Assembly (NCBI RefSeq): GCF_014084105.1
Contig: NZ_CP048289.1
Location: forward strand, 186,001-250,000
Length of the DNA stretch: 64,000 bases
Source of the DNA: Streptacidiphilus sp. P02-A3a
GTDB taxonomy: Bacteria; Actinomycetota; Actinomycetes; Streptomycetales; Streptomycetaceae
Reading direction: 5' to 3'
The translations under genes and the position numbers were made by a program. This document shows positions 25,621-34,844 of this stretch, one piece after another. Numbering within the stretch: position 1 is the stretch's first letter; every line of letters starts with the position of its first letter. The notes beneath the pieces were generated by a model. It saw nothing but the letters and a program-made list of their open reading frames with translations, was not told the origin of the DNA and did no database searches.

Positions 25621-25655
25621 GTTCAGTACAGTGAATCGTATTCACGAACATGAAC
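25621..25655. promoter_or_regulatory. two-tier dyad operator upstream of glucarate operon
   Basis: GTGAAT-CGT-ATTCAC (25631-25645) is a perfect inverted repeat. A second pair of arms, GTTCA (25621-25625) and TGAAC (25651-25655), shares exactly the same centre (25638). It lies 30 bases upstream of the kdgD start and probably binds a GntR- or IclR-type regulator of sugar-acid use; no such gene is adjacent. Confidence 0.6.
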
Positions 25656-25684
25656 GCGCTGGATGCCCCATCCTGAGGAGTCCC

Positions 25685-26608
25685 ATGGATCTGCAAGCCG
25701 CCCTGGTCCCGCCGCTCTCCTTCCCGCTCACCCCCTTCACCGAGGACGACCGGGTCGACGCCGAGGTCCTGTCCGCCCACGTCGACCAGCAGGTCGCCGC
25801 CGGCACCGCCGCCGTCTTCATCGCCTGCGGCACCGGTGAGTTCACCGCCCTCAGCCGCGAGGAGTACCGGCAGGTCGTCAGCACGGCGGTGAAGACCGTC
25901 GCCGGACGGATCCCGGTCTTCGCCGGGGTCGGCGGCGGACCCGCCACCGCCCGCGAGTACCTGGCCGACGCCACCGCCGCCGGGGCCGACGGCGTCCTGC
26001 TGCTGCCGCCCTACCTGGTGACCTCCACCCCCGAGGGGATCCTCGGGCACATCCGGTACGCGGTCCGCGACAGCGAGCTCCCGGTGATCGTCTACCAGCG
26101 CGCCAACGCCCGGCTCAGCCCGGCCACCGCGCTGGCGCTGCTCGACCTGCCGCAGGTGGTCGGCCTCAAGGACGGCCTCGGCGACGTCGAGCAGATGCAG
26201 CGGATCGTCGCCACCGTCCGCACCAGCGGCCACCCGCGCGCCGCCGAGTTCGCCTTCCTGAACGGCCTGCCGACCGCCGAACTGTCCGCCCGCGCCTACC
26301 GGGCCATCGGCATCGCCAGCTACTCCTCCGCGGTGCACTCCTTCGCCCCCGACCTCGCCCACGCCTTCGCCCGGGCGCTGGACACCGGCGACGACGCCCT
26401 GGCCGACGCCCTGCTCGCGGCCTTCCTGCTGCCGCTCGCCGACCTGCGCGACCAGGTCCCCGGCTACGCCGTGGCGCTGGTCAAGGCCGCCGCCCGGCTG
26501 GAGGGGCTGCCGGTCGGCCCGGTGCGCCCGCCGCTGGTGGAACCGTCGCCGGAGCACGTCGAGCGGCTGGCCCGGATCATCGCCGCGGGCCGGGCGGTAC
26601 TGGCGTGA
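25685..26608 (+). CDS. kdgD: 5-dehydro-4-deoxyglucarate dehydratase
   Basis: 307 residues from ATG 25685 (GAGGAG upstream). A DHDPS/NAL-superfamily TIM barrel: LSFPLTPFTEDDRVD, CGTGEFTALSREEY, VYQRANARLS and the Schiff-base lysine in VGLKDGLGD near residue 163. It converts 5-keto-4-deoxyglucarate to 2,5-dioxopentanoate with loss of water and CO2. It overlaps gudD by 4 bases, which fixes the pathway as D-glucarate breakdown. Confidence 0.9.
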   Translation: MDLQAALVPPLSFPLTPFTEDDRVDAEVLSAHVDQQVAAGTAAVFIACGTGEFTALSREEYRQVVSTAVKTVAGRIPVFAGVGGGPATAREYLADATAAGADGVLLLPPYLVTSTPEGILGHIRYAVRDSELPVIVYQRANARLSPATALALLDLPQVVGLKDGLGDVEQMQRIVATVRTSGHPRAAEFAFLNGLPTAELSARAYRAIGIASYSSAVHSFAPDLAHAFARALDTGDDALADALLAAFLLPLADLRDQVPGYAVALVKAAARLEGLPVGPVRPPLVEPSPEHVERLARIIAAGRAVLA

Positions 26609-27867
26609 GGATCCAGCGGATCACCGTCACCCCGGTCGCCTTCCACGACCCGGCCCTGCTCAACGCCGTCGGCGTGCACGAGCCCTACGCCCTGCGCAGC
26701 GTCATCCAGCTGCACTGCGACGACGGCGTCGTCGGCCTCGGCGAGTCCTACGGCGACGACGCCTTCCTGGCCCTGCTGGACGCCGCCGCCCGGGCGATCA
26801 CCGGGATGGACGTGTTCCACCTCGGCCGGATCCAGCAGGCGGTGGCGGCGGCCGTGGGCGGCGGCGCCTTCGCCGACAGCCACGGCCTGACCGGCGGCAG
26901 CTCGCACAGCAAGACCGTGCTGTCGGTGTTCGCCGCGTTCGAGGTCGCCTGCCTGGACGCCCAGGGCAAGGCCGTCGGCCGCCCGGTCGCCGACCTGCTC
27001 GGCGGCGCGGTCCGGGAGCGGGTCCCGTTCTCCGCCTACCTGTTCTACAAGTGGGCCGGGCACCCGGGCGCGGCCGAGGACTCCTGGGGCGCGGCGCTGG
27101 ACCCGGACGGCATCGTCCGGCAGGCCCGCCGGATGATCGACGAGTACGGCTTCGGCGCGGTCAAGCTCAAGGGCGGGGTGTTCCCCCCGGAGCAGGAGAT
27201 CGAGGCGGTCCGCGCGCTGCGCGCGGCCTTCCCCGAGCTGCCGTTGCGGCTCGACCCCAACGCCGCCTGGAGCGTCCCCACCGCGATCAAGGTCGCCGAG
27301 CAGCTGGACGGCGTGCTGGAGTACCTGGAGGACCCGGTCGCCGGGATCACCCCGATGGCGGAGGTGGCCCGGGAGGCGGCGATGCCGCTGGCGACCAACA
27401 TGTGCGTGGTCGCGCCCGAGCACCTGGACCCGGCGGTACGGCAGCGGGCGATCGGCGTGCTGCTGTCGGACCACCACTACTGGGGTGGGCTGCGTCACAC
27501 CCAGGAGCTCTCCGGGCTGTGCGCGGACTTCGGCGTGGGACTGTCCATGCACTCCAACAGCCACCTCGGGATCAGCCTGGCCGCCATGGTGCAGGTCGCC
27601 GCGGCGACCCCGCACCTCAGCTACGCCTGCGACACCCACTGGCCGTGGAAGCGCGCCGACGAGGACGTCATCGTCCCCGGCGCGCTGCGGTTCAGCGGGG
27701 GTGCGGTGCCGCTGCCGGACGCCCCCGGGCTCGGCGTGGAGCTCGACCCGGACGGCCTCGCCCGGCTGCACGAGCTGTACCTCGGCTGCGGGCAGCGCCG
27801 CCGGGACGACACCGCGTACATGCGGAGCATCGAGCCCGGTTTCCAGCCGAAGCCGCCGGGCTGGTGA
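26605..27867 (+). CDS. gudD: D-glucarate dehydratase (enolase superfamily)
   Basis: 420 residues, GTG start overlapping the kdgD stop. Mandelate-racemase-type enolase fold: capping domain with GVHEPYALRSVIQ, KxK motif in GAVKLKGGVF, metal ligands in RLDPNAAWS, EYLEDPVAG and ATNMCVV, and the catalytic His in SMHSNSHLGIS. It dehydrates D-glucarate to 5-keto-4-deoxyglucarate, the KdgD substrate. All key residues are present. Confidence 0.92.
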   Translation: MRIQRITVTPVAFHDPALLNAVGVHEPYALRSVIQLHCDDGVVGLGESYGDDAFLALLDAAARAITGMDVFHLGRIQQAVAAAVGGGAFADSHGLTGGSSHSKTVLSVFAAFEVACLDAQGKAVGRPVADLLGGAVRERVPFSAYLFYKWAGHPGAAEDSWGAALDPDGIVRQARRMIDEYGFGAVKLKGGVFPPEQEIEAVRALRAAFPELPLRLDPNAAWSVPTAIKVAEQLDGVLEYLEDPVAGITPMAEVAREAAMPLATNMCVVAPEHLDPAVRQRAIGVLLSDHHYWGGLRHTQELSGLCADFGVGLSMHSNSHLGISLAAMVQVAAATPHLSYACDTHWPWKRADEDVIVPGALRFSGGAVPLPDAPGLGVELDPDGLARLHELYLGCGQRRRDDTAYMRSIEPGFQPKPPGW

Positions 27868-27959
27868 ACGGCTCCGCGCAGCCCGATGGCCACACTGGTA
27901 CAGGACTGCGACACGAGGGCGTGACTACGGTGCGTCCGCATTGGCTAGAGTCCTCTGCC

Positions 27960-28151
27960 ATGGCCGACTACCAGAACACCCCCGTAGAGGACACCGCCGC
28001 GAGCACGCAGATGTTCCGTGCATTCGTCGACGAGCCCCAGCCCAAGCCCGCCACCGCCCCCAGCGAGGGCAGCCGCACCGGCTTGATCGCCCTCGGTGTG
28101 ATCATCGCCCTCGTGGTCATCGCCGGTGTGGTCTACCTCGCGGTCAAGTAA
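27960..28151 (+). CDS. small single-pass membrane protein
   Basis: 63 residues from ATG 27960. A polar N-terminus (ADYQNTPVEDTAASTQMF, then a Pro/Lys-rich stretch) precedes one C-terminal transmembrane helix, LIALGVIIALVVIAGVVYLA, and VK at the end: a tail-anchored layout. Function unknown. The open frame running through from upstream is a shadow of gudD. Confidence 0.6.
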   Translation: MADYQNTPVEDTAASTQMFRAFVDEPQPKPATAPSEGSRTGLIALGVIIALVVIAGVVYLAVK

Positions 28152-28414
28152 CCGCGACCGTCCCCGATCCCCCCTCGCACCTACCTCCCCCCGCACCCCC
28201 CGCGCCCGCGCGCGCAGCGGTCCCGTGACCGGTCGTCGCCCCCCGACGGCCGGTGGCGGGACCGCGCCCGTTCCCGGCCCTCGCTCCTCGCCCGCCGCTC
28301 GGGACACGCCGCTCCGACCCCCGCTGCTTAGACTTGGCCGGGCACGGCTCGGGACGCCGGACAGCAGCTCGACACCCGGTTCGGATCCGGTTCGAGCGAG
28401 GGAGAGGACCTGAT

Positions 28415-29317
28415 GTGAGCGAGTCGCAGACCATCGACGACCAGACTCGGGAGCCGGCCCGCAGCCTCGGCCTTCACGGCGCCGCCAACGCCCGTGACCT
28501 GGGGGGATACCGCACCGTCGACGGCCGGACGGTACGCGCCGGGGTGGCCCTGCGCGGCGACGCGCTGCACCGGCTGACCGATGACGACCTGGCGGTCGTC
28601 GCCGACCTGGGGATCCGCCAGGTGGTCGACCTGCGCGGGCTGAACGAGGTCCAGGAGAACGGCAGCGACCGGCTGCCCGGCCTGACCCCGGCCGAGATCG
28701 CCCGGGTCGAACTCAGCGACGGCGTGACCAGCATCGGCTCGGGCCCGATCCGGCTGGTGCACCTGCCGGTCTACTCCGCCGAGCACGACATCTACGTCGA
28801 TCTGCGGGACGTCCTCGCGGGCCAGGACCCGGCGGCGCAGCACGCGCTGCTCGGGGACGGCGGCGGCGAGCGGATCATGTCGGAGATGTACCGCTGGTTC
28901 GTGACCGACCCGGTGATCCGCTCCCGCTTCGCGGAAACGGTTCGGCTGCTGGCCGATCCGGACGGGACGCCGCTGCTGTTCCACTGCACGGCGGGCAAGG
29001 ACCGCACCGGCTGGGCGGCGGCGATCGTGCTGACCGCGCTGGGGGTGGACCGGGACACGGTCTACCGGGACTACCTGCTGACCAACGAGCGCTCCGCGAG
29101 CACCATCGAGCGGATCATGGAGATGTTCACCAGGCGCCGGGTGCTGGAGGACCCGTCCCTGATGATCCCGGTGATCCGGGCCGAGGCCGGGTACCTGGAC
29201 GCGGCCTTCGCGGCGGTGGCGGAGGGCTGGGCCGACTTCGACGACTTCCTCGCCGAGGGCCTGGGCCTGGACGCCGGGACGCTGGCGTCGCTGCGCCGGA
29301 ACCTGCTGACCGACTGA
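28415..29317 (+). CDS. tyrosine/lipid protein phosphatase (PtpB-like DSP family)
   Basis: 300 residues from GTG 28415, with GGGAGAGG upstream. It has the N-terminal NARDLGGYRTVDGRTVR typical of the family and the CX5R active site HCTAGKDRTGW near residue 190; the acid loop is less clear. Family members (M. tuberculosis PtpB, Listeria LipA) remove phosphate from Tyr, Ser/Thr or phosphoinositides. No signal peptide, so cytoplasmic. It is followed by simple repeats, not a clear terminator. Confidence 0.88.
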   Translation: MSESQTIDDQTREPARSLGLHGAANARDLGGYRTVDGRTVRAGVALRGDALHRLTDDDLAVVADLGIRQVVDLRGLNEVQENGSDRLPGLTPAEIARVELSDGVTSIGSGPIRLVHLPVYSAEHDIYVDLRDVLAGQDPAAQHALLGDGGGERIMSEMYRWFVTDPVIRSRFAETVRLLADPDGTPLLFHCTAGKDRTGWAAAIVLTALGVDRDTVYRDYLLTNERSASTIERIMEMFTRRRVLEDPSLMIPVIRAEAGYLDAAFAAVAEGWADFDDFLAEGLGLDAGTLASLRRNLLTD

Positions 29318-29413
29318 CCGGCTGACCGACCGACTGACCGGCTGACCGACTGACCGGCTTCCCGGTCGCGGGAGGGGGTTCGGGTTCCGGTTCGGGTTCG
29401 GGTTCGGGTTCGG
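29308..29413. repeat. CTGACCGA and GGTTCG simple repeats
   Basis: Two adjacent arrays lie between convergent genes. CTGACCGA/GCTGACCG units (29308-29358) include the phosphatase stop, and about six GGTTCG units run from 29378 to 29413. Confidence 0.6.
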
Positions 29414-29456
29414 TGGAGGCTGCGGGGCGGTGACCGGATCCGCCCCGCGCGGCGGG

Positions 29457-30371
29457 TCACGCTTCGGCGATCAGCCCCTCCCTGAGCGTGGCCAGGGTCC
29501 GGGTGAGCAGCCGGGAGACGTGCATCTGCGAGATCCCGATCTCCTCGCCGATCTGCGACTGCGTCATGTTGCCGAAGAACCGGAGCATGATGATCCGCCG
29601 CTCCCGTGCCGGGAGCCGGGCCAGCAGCGGCTTCAGCGACTCGCGGTACTCGACGCCCTCCATGGCGGCGTCCTCGTAGCCGAGCCGTTCGGCGAGCGGC
29701 CCCTCGCCGTCCTCGTCGGTGGGCGCGGTGTCCAGCGAGCTGGCGGTGTAGGCGTTGCCGACGGCCAGGCCCTCGACCACGTCCTCCTCGCTGACGCCGA
29801 GGGCGGCGGCCAGTTCGGCGACGGTCGGCGAGCGGTCGAGCCGCTGGGCGAGCTCGTCCCCGGCCCGGGTGAGCGAGAGCCGCAGCTCCTGGAGCCGCCG
29901 CGGGACCCGCACCGACCAGCTGGTGTCCCGGAAGAAGCGCTTGATCTCGCCGATGATGGTGGGCATCGCGAAGGTCGGGAACTCGACCCCGCGCTCGCTG
30001 TCGAACCGGTCGATGGCCTTGATCAGGCCGATGGTGCCGACCTGGACGATGTCCTCCATCGGCTCGTTGCGGCTGCGGAAGCGGGCGGCGGCGTAGCGCA
30101 CCAGCGGCAGGTTGAGCTCGATCAGGGTGTCCCGGACGTAGGTGTAGTCGCGGGACTCGGGGGTCAGCGTGGCGAAGCGCTGGAACAGCGAGCGGGACAG
30201 CGTGCGGGTGTCCAGCCCGTCCCGCTCGGTGCCGATGACGGGCCCCGCCGTCTCGATCGGTCCGGCTGTCTCGATCGGTCCGGCCGTCTCGATCGGCGCG
30301 ATCACCGTGACCGGCTCGGCCGGTGCGAGCGTCGCCGCCTCGACGAGCTGCGGCAGAACGATGACGGGCAC
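29457..30371 (-). CDS. SigB/SigF-family RNA polymerase sigma factor (SigN-like)
   Basis: 304 residues from GTG 30371. The N-terminal extension holds three ETAGPI copies. Region 2 (about 85-155) contains [36 protein letters not shown], given here in part; region 3 covers RRLQELRLSLTRAGDELAQ, and region 4 has the recognition helix [20 protein letters not shown]. These belong to the stress/development sigma group of Streptomyces. Its nearest paralogue lies directly upstream in the same direction. From memory of S. coelicolor gene order, this pair corresponds to sigN and sigF (spore-associated). No anti-sigma factor is encoded here. Confidence 0.88.
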   Translation of the reverse strand: MPVIVLPQLVEAATLAPAEPVTVIAPIETAGPIETAGPIETAGPVIGTERDGLDTRTLSRSLFQRFATLTPESRDYTYVRDTLIELNLPLVRYAAARFRSRNEPMEDIVQVGTIGLIKAIDRFDSERGVEFPTFAMPTIIGEIKRFFRDTSWSVRVPRRLQELRLSLTRAGDELAQRLDRSPTVAELAAALGVSEEDVVEGLAVGNAYTASSLDTAPTDEDGEGPLAERLGYEDAAMEGVEYRESLKPLLARLPARERRIIMLRFFGNMTQSQIGEEIGISQMHVSRLLTRTLATLREGLIAEA

Positions 30372-30660
30372 CGCCGCCCCCGGCCCGGCCGCCCGGGGGC
30401 AGGCAGGACCGACGCGTTGGAGTGAAGCTCAGGGCTGTCCAGGTTGACGGACACGCTACCCCCTCGGGTCTGCACAACTGTCGAAGAGTCGACAAGACGA
30501 CGACTCGATGTACCTCCACTGGGATACCGGCACAGCATCCACTGCAAACCCGAACAGGACCAGATGTCACGCGGCGGTAACGTGCCGAGGTGCCTGGTTT
30601 GGCAAGAAAGCTGACCCGAAATCAGCGCGTTCGAGGCCTCGTCGCGAGGGGCGGACGGGC

Positions 30661-31494
30661 CTAGGCCTCCCAGGAGTTGCTGTTGCGCAGGCGGGTGAAG
30701 ATCCTGGCCAGCAGGCGGGATACGTGCATTTGCGACATTCCGAGCTCGGTGCTGATCTGCGACTGCGTCAGGTTGCCGAAGAAGCGCAGCATCACGATCT
30801 GCCGCTCCCGTTCGGGCAGCTGGACGAGGAGATGACGCACCATGTCCCGATGCTCCACATGGGTGAGGGTGGCGTCCTCGTAGCCGAGCCGGTCCAGCAG
30901 CGCCAGGCCGCCGTCGTGCTCCTGCGCCGCCTCCAGCGAGGTGGCGTTGTAGGCCCGCCCGGCGTCCAGGCAGGCCCGGACGTCCTCCTCGGGGATCCGC
31001 AGGTTGGCGGCGATCTCGGGGACCTTGGGCATCCGGCCGTGAGCGACCGTCAGGTCCTCCATGGCCGCGCTGACCTGGACCCACAGCTCCTGCAACCGCC
31101 GGGGCACGTGCATGGTGCGGACGTTGTCCCGGAAGTAGCGCTTGATCTCGCCGAGGATGGTCGGCAGCGCGTACGTGGGGAACTGCACGCCCCGGGTGGG
31201 GTCGAACCGGTCGATGGCGTTGATCAGGCCGATCGTGCCGACCTGGATGACGTCCTCCATCGGCTCGCTGCGGCCCCGGAAACGGGCGGCGGCGTAGCGC
31301 ACCAGGGGGAGGTTGACCTCGATCAGCGCGGCGCGGACGCGGTCGCGCTCGGGGGCGTCGGCGGGGAGCTCGGCCAGGCGTTCGAAGAGGACGCGGGTGA
31401 GGGTCCGTACGTCCACCCGTGACTGGTCGACGGGGGTGGGGGGCGCGGGTGCGTCACCCTCGTCCTTTGCACTCCCCATTGCCTGCACCGACAC
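30661..31494 (-). CDS. SigB/SigF-family RNA polymerase sigma factor (SigF-like)
   Basis: 277 residues from GTG 31494, which has GAGGGG upstream; ATG 31560 would add 22 residues but has no ribosome binding site. Regions 2, 3 and 4 are intact: [39 protein letters not shown] and [20 protein letters not shown]. It is close to the downstream sigma gene, so the two come from duplication. The S. coelicolor homologue is thought to be the late-sporulation factor sigF. The 289-bp gap before the second gene suggests separate promoters. Confidence 0.88.
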   Translation of the reverse strand: MSVQAMGSAKDEGDAPAPPTPVDQSRVDVRTLTRVLFERLAELPADAPERDRVRAALIEVNLPLVRYAAARFRGRSEPMEDVIQVGTIGLINAIDRFDPTRGVQFPTYALPTILGEIKRYFRDNVRTMHVPRRLQELWVQVSAAMEDLTVAHGRMPKVPEIAANLRIPEEDVRACLDAGRAYNATSLEAAQEHDGGLALLDRLGYEDATLTHVEHRDMVRHLLVQLPERERQIVMLRFFGNLTQSQISTELGMSQMHVSRLLARIFTRLRNSNSWEA

Positions 31495-31716
31495 GCCACC
31501 CCTCGCGAGCTCCGTGAGGCGCACCGCCTGCCCCAGTCCACCATCCGGCAAACCGGTCATAGCATCACAAGACGCATGCTATCCGGGCAAGCACCGCATA
31601 TGGGTGTGTTGATGGAATCGGGGCAGCGGGGTGAATCCGCGCCGCCGTACGGCTGAGGTGCGACTCCGGCCGGATTGGACACCCGGCGGGCGGGCCGTTC
31701 GAGCCGTTCGGATCGG

Positions 31717-32010
31717 TCAGACCGGGATGTCGGCGATGACCCAGGTCGCGAAGGCCTTCCAGTGGGCGACGCCCTCCTGGTGCGCGGGGTGGGTCAGGTA
31801 CGACTGGAGCGAGGCGGCGTCGTCCACCAGGCTGTTGATGGCGAAGTCGTAGGCGATGTCCCGCTCGGTCACGTTCCAGCCGCACTCCCACTCGCGCAGC
31901 TGCGGGATCTTGGTGCCCAGGTCAGCGAAGATCGTCGCCCCGGCGACGGCGCGCGGGTCGTCCTTGGTGACGCCCTCGTTCAGTTTGAACAGGACCAGGT
32001 GGCGGATCAT
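31717..32010 (-). CDS. Dabb family (stress-responsive A/B barrel) protein
   Basis: 97 residues. MIRHLVLFKLNEGV begins a ferredoxin-like dimeric barrel; WNVTERDIAYDFAINSLVDD and YLTHPAHQEGVAHWK (with the conserved HP..H) complete it. Relatives act as small dimeric enzymes or stress proteins. Function here unknown; it lies upstream of the sigma pair. Confidence 0.85.
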   Translation of the reverse strand: MIRHLVLFKLNEGVTKDDPRAVAGATIFADLGTKIPQLREWECGWNVTERDIAYDFAINSLVDDAASLQSYLTHPAHQEGVAHWKAFATWVIADIPV

Positions 32011-32063
32011 CGCGGGGCTCCTCGGAGGGTGCTCGGGTCGGGTCGATCAAGGACCCCCCGAGA

Positions 32064-32228
32064 TTACTTCACCAGGTTGGTCATGAAGGTGCCCACTGCC
32101 TTGGCCGCATTGGAGATTCCGGTGAACCCGACCTGTACCAGACTGGCTGCGCGCACCGGAGAAGCGATGATCGTATAGAGAACAAAGATGACCAGTATGT
32201 ACATGACCATCTTCTTGGCCTGCCCCAT
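32064..32228 (-). CDS. small membrane protein
   Basis: 54 residues from ATG 32228, with GAGG 5 bases upstream. One transmembrane helix (MVMYILVIFVLYTIIASPV) near the N-terminus, then an amphipathic helix (LVQVGFTGISNAAKAVGTF). The open frame continues upstream without a better start. Short proteins of this kind recur in Streptomyces; function unknown. Confidence 0.6.
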   Translation of the reverse strand: MGQAKKMVMYILVIFVLYTIIASPVRAASLVQVGFTGISNAAKAVGTFMTNLVK

Positions 32229-32340
32229 GGCCTCGCCCGCCTCCCTGCGGCACTCCCCGCGCCGCCCCGATGGCGGAAGCCTAGCGCCGTACGCTCGGCG
32301 GATGGCCGGCAATGGTCGTCGACTGTCGCCTCCACCGGTC

Positions 32341-32663
32341 CGATCGGACAGATAACGACAGCGTTAGTACATAAGGACGAAGGTCCCTTGTGGAGGGGCC
32401 CTATGCCGGATGCGGGACATCTGTTCGTGTAGCAGAGTTGGTGGTGTACCGAGCGGGTCTGGCAGGAACCTCTCGGTGCGAGGGATCCGGAGCCCCCGCT
32501 GTGGGACCGGTAGCCGCGACTTCCCCCCGACGCGGCGGCCGGTTGTGGGGCTCCGACGGGGGGCGGCTCGTCCCCCCGGAGCCGCCCCCTTTCCCGGCGG
32601 GCAGGGCCGAGGCCGTGCCCGCTCTCCTCGTTTCCGGGGGGACGTCAGTCCTTCCGGGGGACG
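32341..32663. other. intergenic region with terminator-like hairpin
   Basis: No gene seen. GGGGGCGGCTC (32559-32569) pairs perfectly with 32579-32589, followed by TTT. A near-exact 15-base direct repeat around GGGGGACGTCAGT occurs twice at about 32637-32668. Confidence 0.5.
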
Positions 32664-32903
32664 TCAGTACGAGGCGAGCAGCAGCAGTCCGCCGACGAAG
32701 ACACCCAGGAACAGCCCCGAGGCCAGCAGCACGCCCCCGGCGACGACCAGCGACTCCTGCCACCGGCGCGGCCCCTGGTAGCGGTCCGGCTCGCGCGGCG
32801 CGGACTGCCCGGCGACGGCCGGGCCCGGGCTCCAGGCGGCGCCCCGGTGCGCGTGCCAGAAGCGGCGCAGCAGCCCGAGCCTGACCGGTCGGCCGGTGAT
32901 CAC
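32664..32903 (-). CDS. small membrane protein
   Basis: 79 residues from GTG 32903. The basic N-terminal half (LGLLRRFWHAHRGAAW, DRYQGPRRWQESL) precedes one C-terminal transmembrane helix, VVAGGVLLASGLFLGVFVGG. The frame runs far upstream antisense to the FAD gene, so the start is uncertain. It is divergent from the oxidoreductase gene. Function unknown. Confidence 0.5.
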   Translation of the reverse strand: MITGRPVRLGLLRRFWHAHRGAAWSPGPAVAGQSAPREPDRYQGPRRWQESLVVAGGVLLASGLFLGVFVGGLLLLASY

Positions 32904-33146
32904 GCGATCGCCGGCGGCCCGGGCCGGTCGCGGCGGATTCGACCGGGCGGATGCAGCGGGGGTGTTCGCCGGGTCGAATACGGGACACCGGTGCCCCGTC
33001 GCCGCGCGGATTCCGGCCAGCTTGGGAGATGTGCTGATCAGCCGCCGATCCCGCTGTCTACGGTGAGCCCATGGGCCCGGGGAGCCCGCTGGATCGCAGC
33101 GCCGCCGCTCCCGGGCATCGCGCCCTGGCACCCGGAGGACATCACC

Positions 33147-34544
33147 ATGACCCGAGCGGCGACCTGGGACAGCGCCCTGGTGCTTGGCGGCGGCTACGCG
33201 GGCATGCTCGCCGCGCGGGTGCTGTCCGGACACGTCCGCCGGGTGACGGTCCTGGAGCAGGACACCTCGCCCGGTGCGGCGGCGCGACCCGGCGTCCCGC
33301 AGGCGCACCATCCGCACGCGCTGCTGGCCCGCGGCGCCGAGCAGCTGGAGGAGTTCTTCCCCGGCATCAGGGCCGAACTGCGGTCCCGGGGCTGCCCGGT
33401 GGGGGACTTCGCCGAGGCCGGGCGGATCCTGTTCCCGACCGGCTGGGCGCCGCGGCAGCCGGTCGGGGTCGAGGTGCAGCTGGTCGCGCGCACCGTCCTG
33501 GAGCAGGCGATACGGGAGCGGGTGACCGCGCTGGACGCGGTCACGGTACGGGACGGCGTGCGGGTCGAACGCCTGCTGCTGCGCGACGAGGGGGAGGGCG
33601 TCGGCGTCGTGGTGCGCCCGCGCGGGCCGGACGGCGAGGGCGGCGCCGGTGCCGCCGAAACGATCCTGCGTGCCGACCTGGTGGTGGACGCCACCGGCCG
33701 TGGCAGCAGGCTGCCGCGCTGGCTCACCGACGCGGGCCACCGGCTCCCCGAGAGCCTGGTGGTGGACGCGAAGGCCAGCTACGCCTCCCGGCTGTACACC
33801 CTCAAGGAGGACCCGGAACGCGACTGGAACTCCAGCTACCAGCCCACCATGGCCCCCTCGGTGCCGCGTGGCGCCGTCGCCGTGCGGATCGGCCCCACCG
33901 AGTGGCTGCTCGGCCTGCTCGGCGCGGCCGGGAACACCCCGCCCGACGACGACGAGGGGTTCCGCGCCTACGCCGCCGCCCTGCGCAACCCCGACTTCCT
34001 GCGGATCATCGACGAGGGCGAACCCGTCGGGCCCGTCCACCGCACCCACACCACCGCCAACCGCTGGCACCGCTACCACCGGGTCCGGGACTGGCCGGAT
34101 CGGCTGATCGCGCTGGGTGACTCCGTCTGCGCCTTCAACCCCGTCTACGGCCAGGGCATGACCGTGGCCGCGCTGCAGAGCCGACTGCTGGACAGCAGGC
34201 TCACCCGCCGCGCCGCGAGCGGCCGACTGGACGGCCTGGGCCCGGCGTTCCAGCGCGGGGCAGCCGCCCTGGTCCGCGGCCCCTGGCTGCTCAGCACCGC
34301 CACCGACCGCGCCTGGCAGGACACCGCGATACCGCTGACCAGCCGCATCGCCACCGGCTACCTCGCCGCCCTGACCGCCCGCCTGCCGCACCACCCCGGC
34401 CTGTACCGGCGCTTCGTCCGGACCCTGCAGATGCTGGACAGCCCGGCCTCCCTCGCCTCCCCGGCCGCCCTGGCCCAGCTCGCCTCGATCCCCTCCGTCG
34501 CCCGGCACCAGGCCGCCTGTTCCTGCCCCGCCGCGCACCCCTGA
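33147..34544 (+). CDS. FAD-dependent oxidoreductase (halogenase/epoxidase-like)
   Basis: 465 residues from ATG 33147, with GGAGG at 33134-33138. Rossmann FAD site ALVLGGGYAGMLAARVL near the start, DATGRGSRLPRWL in the middle, and the group motif ALGDSVCAFNPVYGQGMTVA near 330. This pattern occurs in squalene-epoxidase-like and 2-polyprenyl-6-methoxyphenol hydroxylase-like proteins. A C-terminal CSCPAAHP tail has two Cys. Substrate unknown. Confidence 0.85.
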   Translation: MTRAATWDSALVLGGGYAGMLAARVLSGHVRRVTVLEQDTSPGAAARPGVPQAHHPHALLARGAEQLEEFFPGIRAELRSRGCPVGDFAEAGRILFPTGWAPRQPVGVEVQLVARTVLEQAIRERVTALDAVTVRDGVRVERLLLRDEGEGVGVVVRPRGPDGEGGAGAAETILRADLVVDATGRGSRLPRWLTDAGHRLPESLVVDAKASYASRLYTLKEDPERDWNSSYQPTMAPSVPRGAVAVRIGPTEWLLGLLGAAGNTPPDDDEGFRAYAAALRNPDFLRIIDEGEPVGPVHRTHTTANRWHRYHRVRDWPDRLIALGDSVCAFNPVYGQGMTVAALQSRLLDSRLTRRAASGRLDGLGPAFQRGAAALVRGPWLLSTATDRAWQDTAIPLTSRIATGYLAALTARLPHHPGLYRRFVRTLQMLDSPASLASPAALAQLASIPSVARHQAACSCPAAHP

Positions 34545-34844
34545 GCGGGACTCACAGCTTCGAGCGGTAGCGTGGTTCCCGAGCCCACCGGTGGGGGCGC
34601 CGAGGCAGTGGATTCGGCCGCTGACCTGTCGACTTCCCCTGCCTTGACGGAGCGTCAGTACGCAGGCGACCGAATGGATCCGGGGTGCAACTGATCCCCG
34701 TCCGCGTGCGTCTGAAGTCGAGGCAAGCGGTGTGCGCTGGGTCGCCGGGTGCGACGGACGGTGGGCTCCGCGGTGTCGGGGCCTCGCGCGGCCCCATGCC
34801 CGCATGCCACCGGAGCAGCGCTGACGAACAGGGAGTAGATCACC

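Noticed and set aside
23666..29413. Short tandem repeats (TCAGCCGG, CTGACCGA, GGTTCG) considered as CRISPR or telomere-like DNA
   Set aside because: Units are 6-8 bases with no unique spacers and no cas genes nearby; they sit after stop codons and look like slippage repeats.
30456..30480. GTTGT...GGGTAG as a SigB-type promoter for the downstream sigma gene
   Set aside because: The 12-base spacer is shorter than expected and the -35 match is partial; not strong enough to list.
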